Assembly: GCA_024244665.1 (NCBI GenBank)
Contig: JAAEOI010000291.1
Location: 1 to 7,536 of the forward strand
Origin: Bacteroidota bacterium
GTDB lineage: Bacteria > Bacteroidota > Bacteroidia > Bacteroidales > GCA-2748055
DNA length: 7,536 nucleotides
Direction: 5' to 3'
Shown: one piece after another, positions 6,565 through 7,536 of the stretch
Layout of the letters: every line of letters begins with the position of its first letter
How positions within the stretch are numbered: position 1 is the stretch's first letter
Notes under the pieces: generated by a model
Databases searched by the model: none
Seen by the model: the letters and a program-made list of their open reading frames with translations, nothing else
Told to the model about the DNA's origin: nothing
Position numbers and translations under genes: made by a program

Positions 6565-7395
6565 CTATTTGGAGTGATTACTCAGGTAACTTTCATGCGC
6601 TTCAGCTTCCGATGGCTTGTAGGAATCGAGCCTCAGCAGCATCTCGTCAAAATCGACCAGATGCGCATCAAATTCAGGTCCGTCCACACAGACAAATTTC
6701 GTCTCTCCTCCCACCGACACACGGCAGGCCCCGCACATCCCGGTACCGTCCACCATCAGTGTATTGAGACTGGCAACTGTGGGAATGTTGTATTTGCCTG
6801 TGAGCAGGGTGGCAAATTTCATCATCACGGCAGGACCCACAGTTACTGCCAGGTCCACCTTCTCCCTCTGGATCACCTCCTCCATTCCATGGGTAACCAG
6901 TCCCTTATTACCATACGACCCGTCATCGGTCATGATAATCACCTCATCAGAGTGCTTCCGCATCTGCTCCTCCAGGATAATCAGGTCTCTGCTCCTTGCG
7001 GCCAGGACAGTGATGACACGGTTTCCTGCAGCCTTGAAAGCCTCTACAATGGGCAGCAAGGGCGCAACGCCAACCCCGCCTCCAGAGGCCAGGATGGTTC
7101 CCGTTTTTTCAATGTGGGTAGGCTTGCCGAGCGGTCCGACCACGTCGGTGATCTCATCGCCTACCTCGAGATTACATATCTTGGAAGAGGTAACTCCAAC
7201 CTTCTGAATAATCAGCGTGATGGTTCCCTTTTCCACATCGGCACCAGCAATGGTAAGCGGAATCCGCTCCCCTTTTTCGCCGGTTTTTACAATCACGAAA
7301 TGACCCGCTTCCCTTTTTTTGGCTATATGCGGGGCCTCCACAACCAGTCTCACCACAGCCTCTGAAAAATACTCCTTTTCGATAATCCTATTCAT
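6565..7395 (-). CDS. nfnA: NADH-dependent ferredoxin:NADP+ oxidoreductase, small FNR-like subunit (NfnA; also called SudB)
   Basis: NfnA is the NAD(H)-side subunit of the NfnAB flavin complex and belongs to the ferredoxin-NADP reductase-like/PyrK family. The 276-residue length is typical. The FAD-binding motif RIPLTIA lies at 44-50, the nucleotide-binding GGGVGVAP at 105-112, and GPAVMM at 187-192. The C-terminal [2Fe-2S] site reads VDGTGMCGACRV (215-226) with Cys221, Cys224 and Cys236 (FVCVDGPEFD). Asp216 is at the position expected for the non-cysteine ligand described in NfnA. I choose the ATG at 7395 (MNRIIEKE); the frame extends two codons to a TTG at 7401, an unlikely start. It is the first gene of the nfnAB-pntAA-AB-B run, and nfnB begins 10 bases after its TAG. 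PyrK, the dihydroorotate dehydrogenase electron-transfer subunit, is a relative, but no pyrD is adjacent and the nfnB partner settles the call. Confidence 0.92.
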   Translation of the reverse strand: MNRIIEKEYFSEAVVRLVVEAPHIAKKREAGHFVIVKTGEKGERIPLTIAGADVEKGTITLIIQKVGVTSSKICNLEVGDEITDVVGPLGKPTHIEKTGTILASGGGVGVAPLLPIVEAFKAAGNRVITVLAARSRDLIILEEQMRKHSDEVIIMTDDGSYGNKGLVTHGMEEVIQREKVDLAVTVGPAVMMKFATLLTGKYNIPTVASLNTLMVDGTGMCGACRVSVGGETKFVCVDGPEFDAHLVDFDEMLLRLDSYKPSEAEAHESYLSNHSK

Positions 7396-7536
7396 TCTCA
7401 ATTAATTTGTCAGGATGTTAATTTGGGACCATAATAATACTAGAAAAAAAGATCATTTCCGTAGACATTTGTCAACTACATGTTTTAAAAAATATAAATC
7501 CCTTCCAGAATCTTTTTTATACTTTTACTTTCAGCC
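7396..7536 (-). promoter_or_regulatory. Upstream region of the nfn-pnt operon, probable promoter region
   Basis: This AT-rich, non-coding 141 bases precede nfnA and should hold the operon promoter. On the minus strand there is a TTGACA at 7475-7470 embedded in an imperfect palindrome (GTTGACA at 7476-7470, AA, then TGTCTAC at 7467-7461). No clear -10 box or Bacteroidota TAnnTTTG motif lies at the right distance, so the exact promoter is not placed. The region continues past the window edge. Confidence 0.35.

Noticed and set aside
6574..7365. 263-codon plus-strand ORF opposite nfnA, and similar plus-strand ORFs opposite nfnB, pntAA and pntB
   Set aside because: All are antisense shadows of strongly conserved genes; their translations show no family motif.
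1..7536. A novel defence, CRISPR, phage or biosynthetic system
   Set aside because: I looked on both strands for repeat arrays, nucleases, helicases, reverse transcriptases and toxin-antitoxin pairs and saw none; the intact genes are known redox enzymes.

Overview
The window looks like a chromosomal segment of an anaerobic or facultatively anaerobic Bacteroidota, possibly Bacteroidales or Marinilabiliales-like. The reasons are the three-gene pntAA-pntAB-pntB arrangement, start codons without clear Shine-Dalgarno sequences, a large secreted beta-rich surface protein typical of the phylum, and transposase remnants whose C-termini resemble Bacteroidota IS66 and IS1182 elements. This placement is inferred from sequence character, not from a database search.

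Layout, left to right. Positions 1-966 (minus strand) hold the N-terminal part of a large secreted protein that runs off the left edge; it has a signal peptide but no convincing ATG. Positions 967-1277 are AT-rich with no recognisable gene. Positions 1278-1967 (plus strand) are a small graveyard. It holds an unrecognised 88-codon ORF, an unrecognised open stretch that runs in frame into the C-terminus of an IS66-family transposase, and then the last ~33 codons of an IS1182-like transposase. Positions 2025-2105 carry two closely spaced hairpin terminators that close the operon to their right; one of them is symmetrical enough to act in both directions.

Positions 2126-7395 hold five tightly packed minus-strand genes, read right to left: nfnA, nfnB, pntAA, pntAB, pntB. 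The first two encode the flavin-based NADH-dependent ferredoxin:NADP+ oxidoreductase (NfnAB; homologues are often annotated as sulfide dehydrogenase SudBA or as a glutamate synthase small chain). The last three encode the membrane-bound proton-translocating NAD(P)+ transhydrogenase in its split-alpha form. Gaps are 10, 72, 22 and 9 bases. The operon therefore joins two different ways of moving reducing equivalents between NADH and NADPH: one coupled to ferredoxin in the cytoplasm, the other to the proton gradient at the inner membrane. The only sizeable internal gap (5007-5078) contains a perfect 17-bp palindrome that could be an operator.

I see no CRISPR array, tRNA, rRNA, phage gene or defence system. 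The five metabolic genes belong to well-known families. The points most worth a second look are the pairing of the two transhydrogenases, the palindrome between them, and the broken-looking start of the secreted protein.
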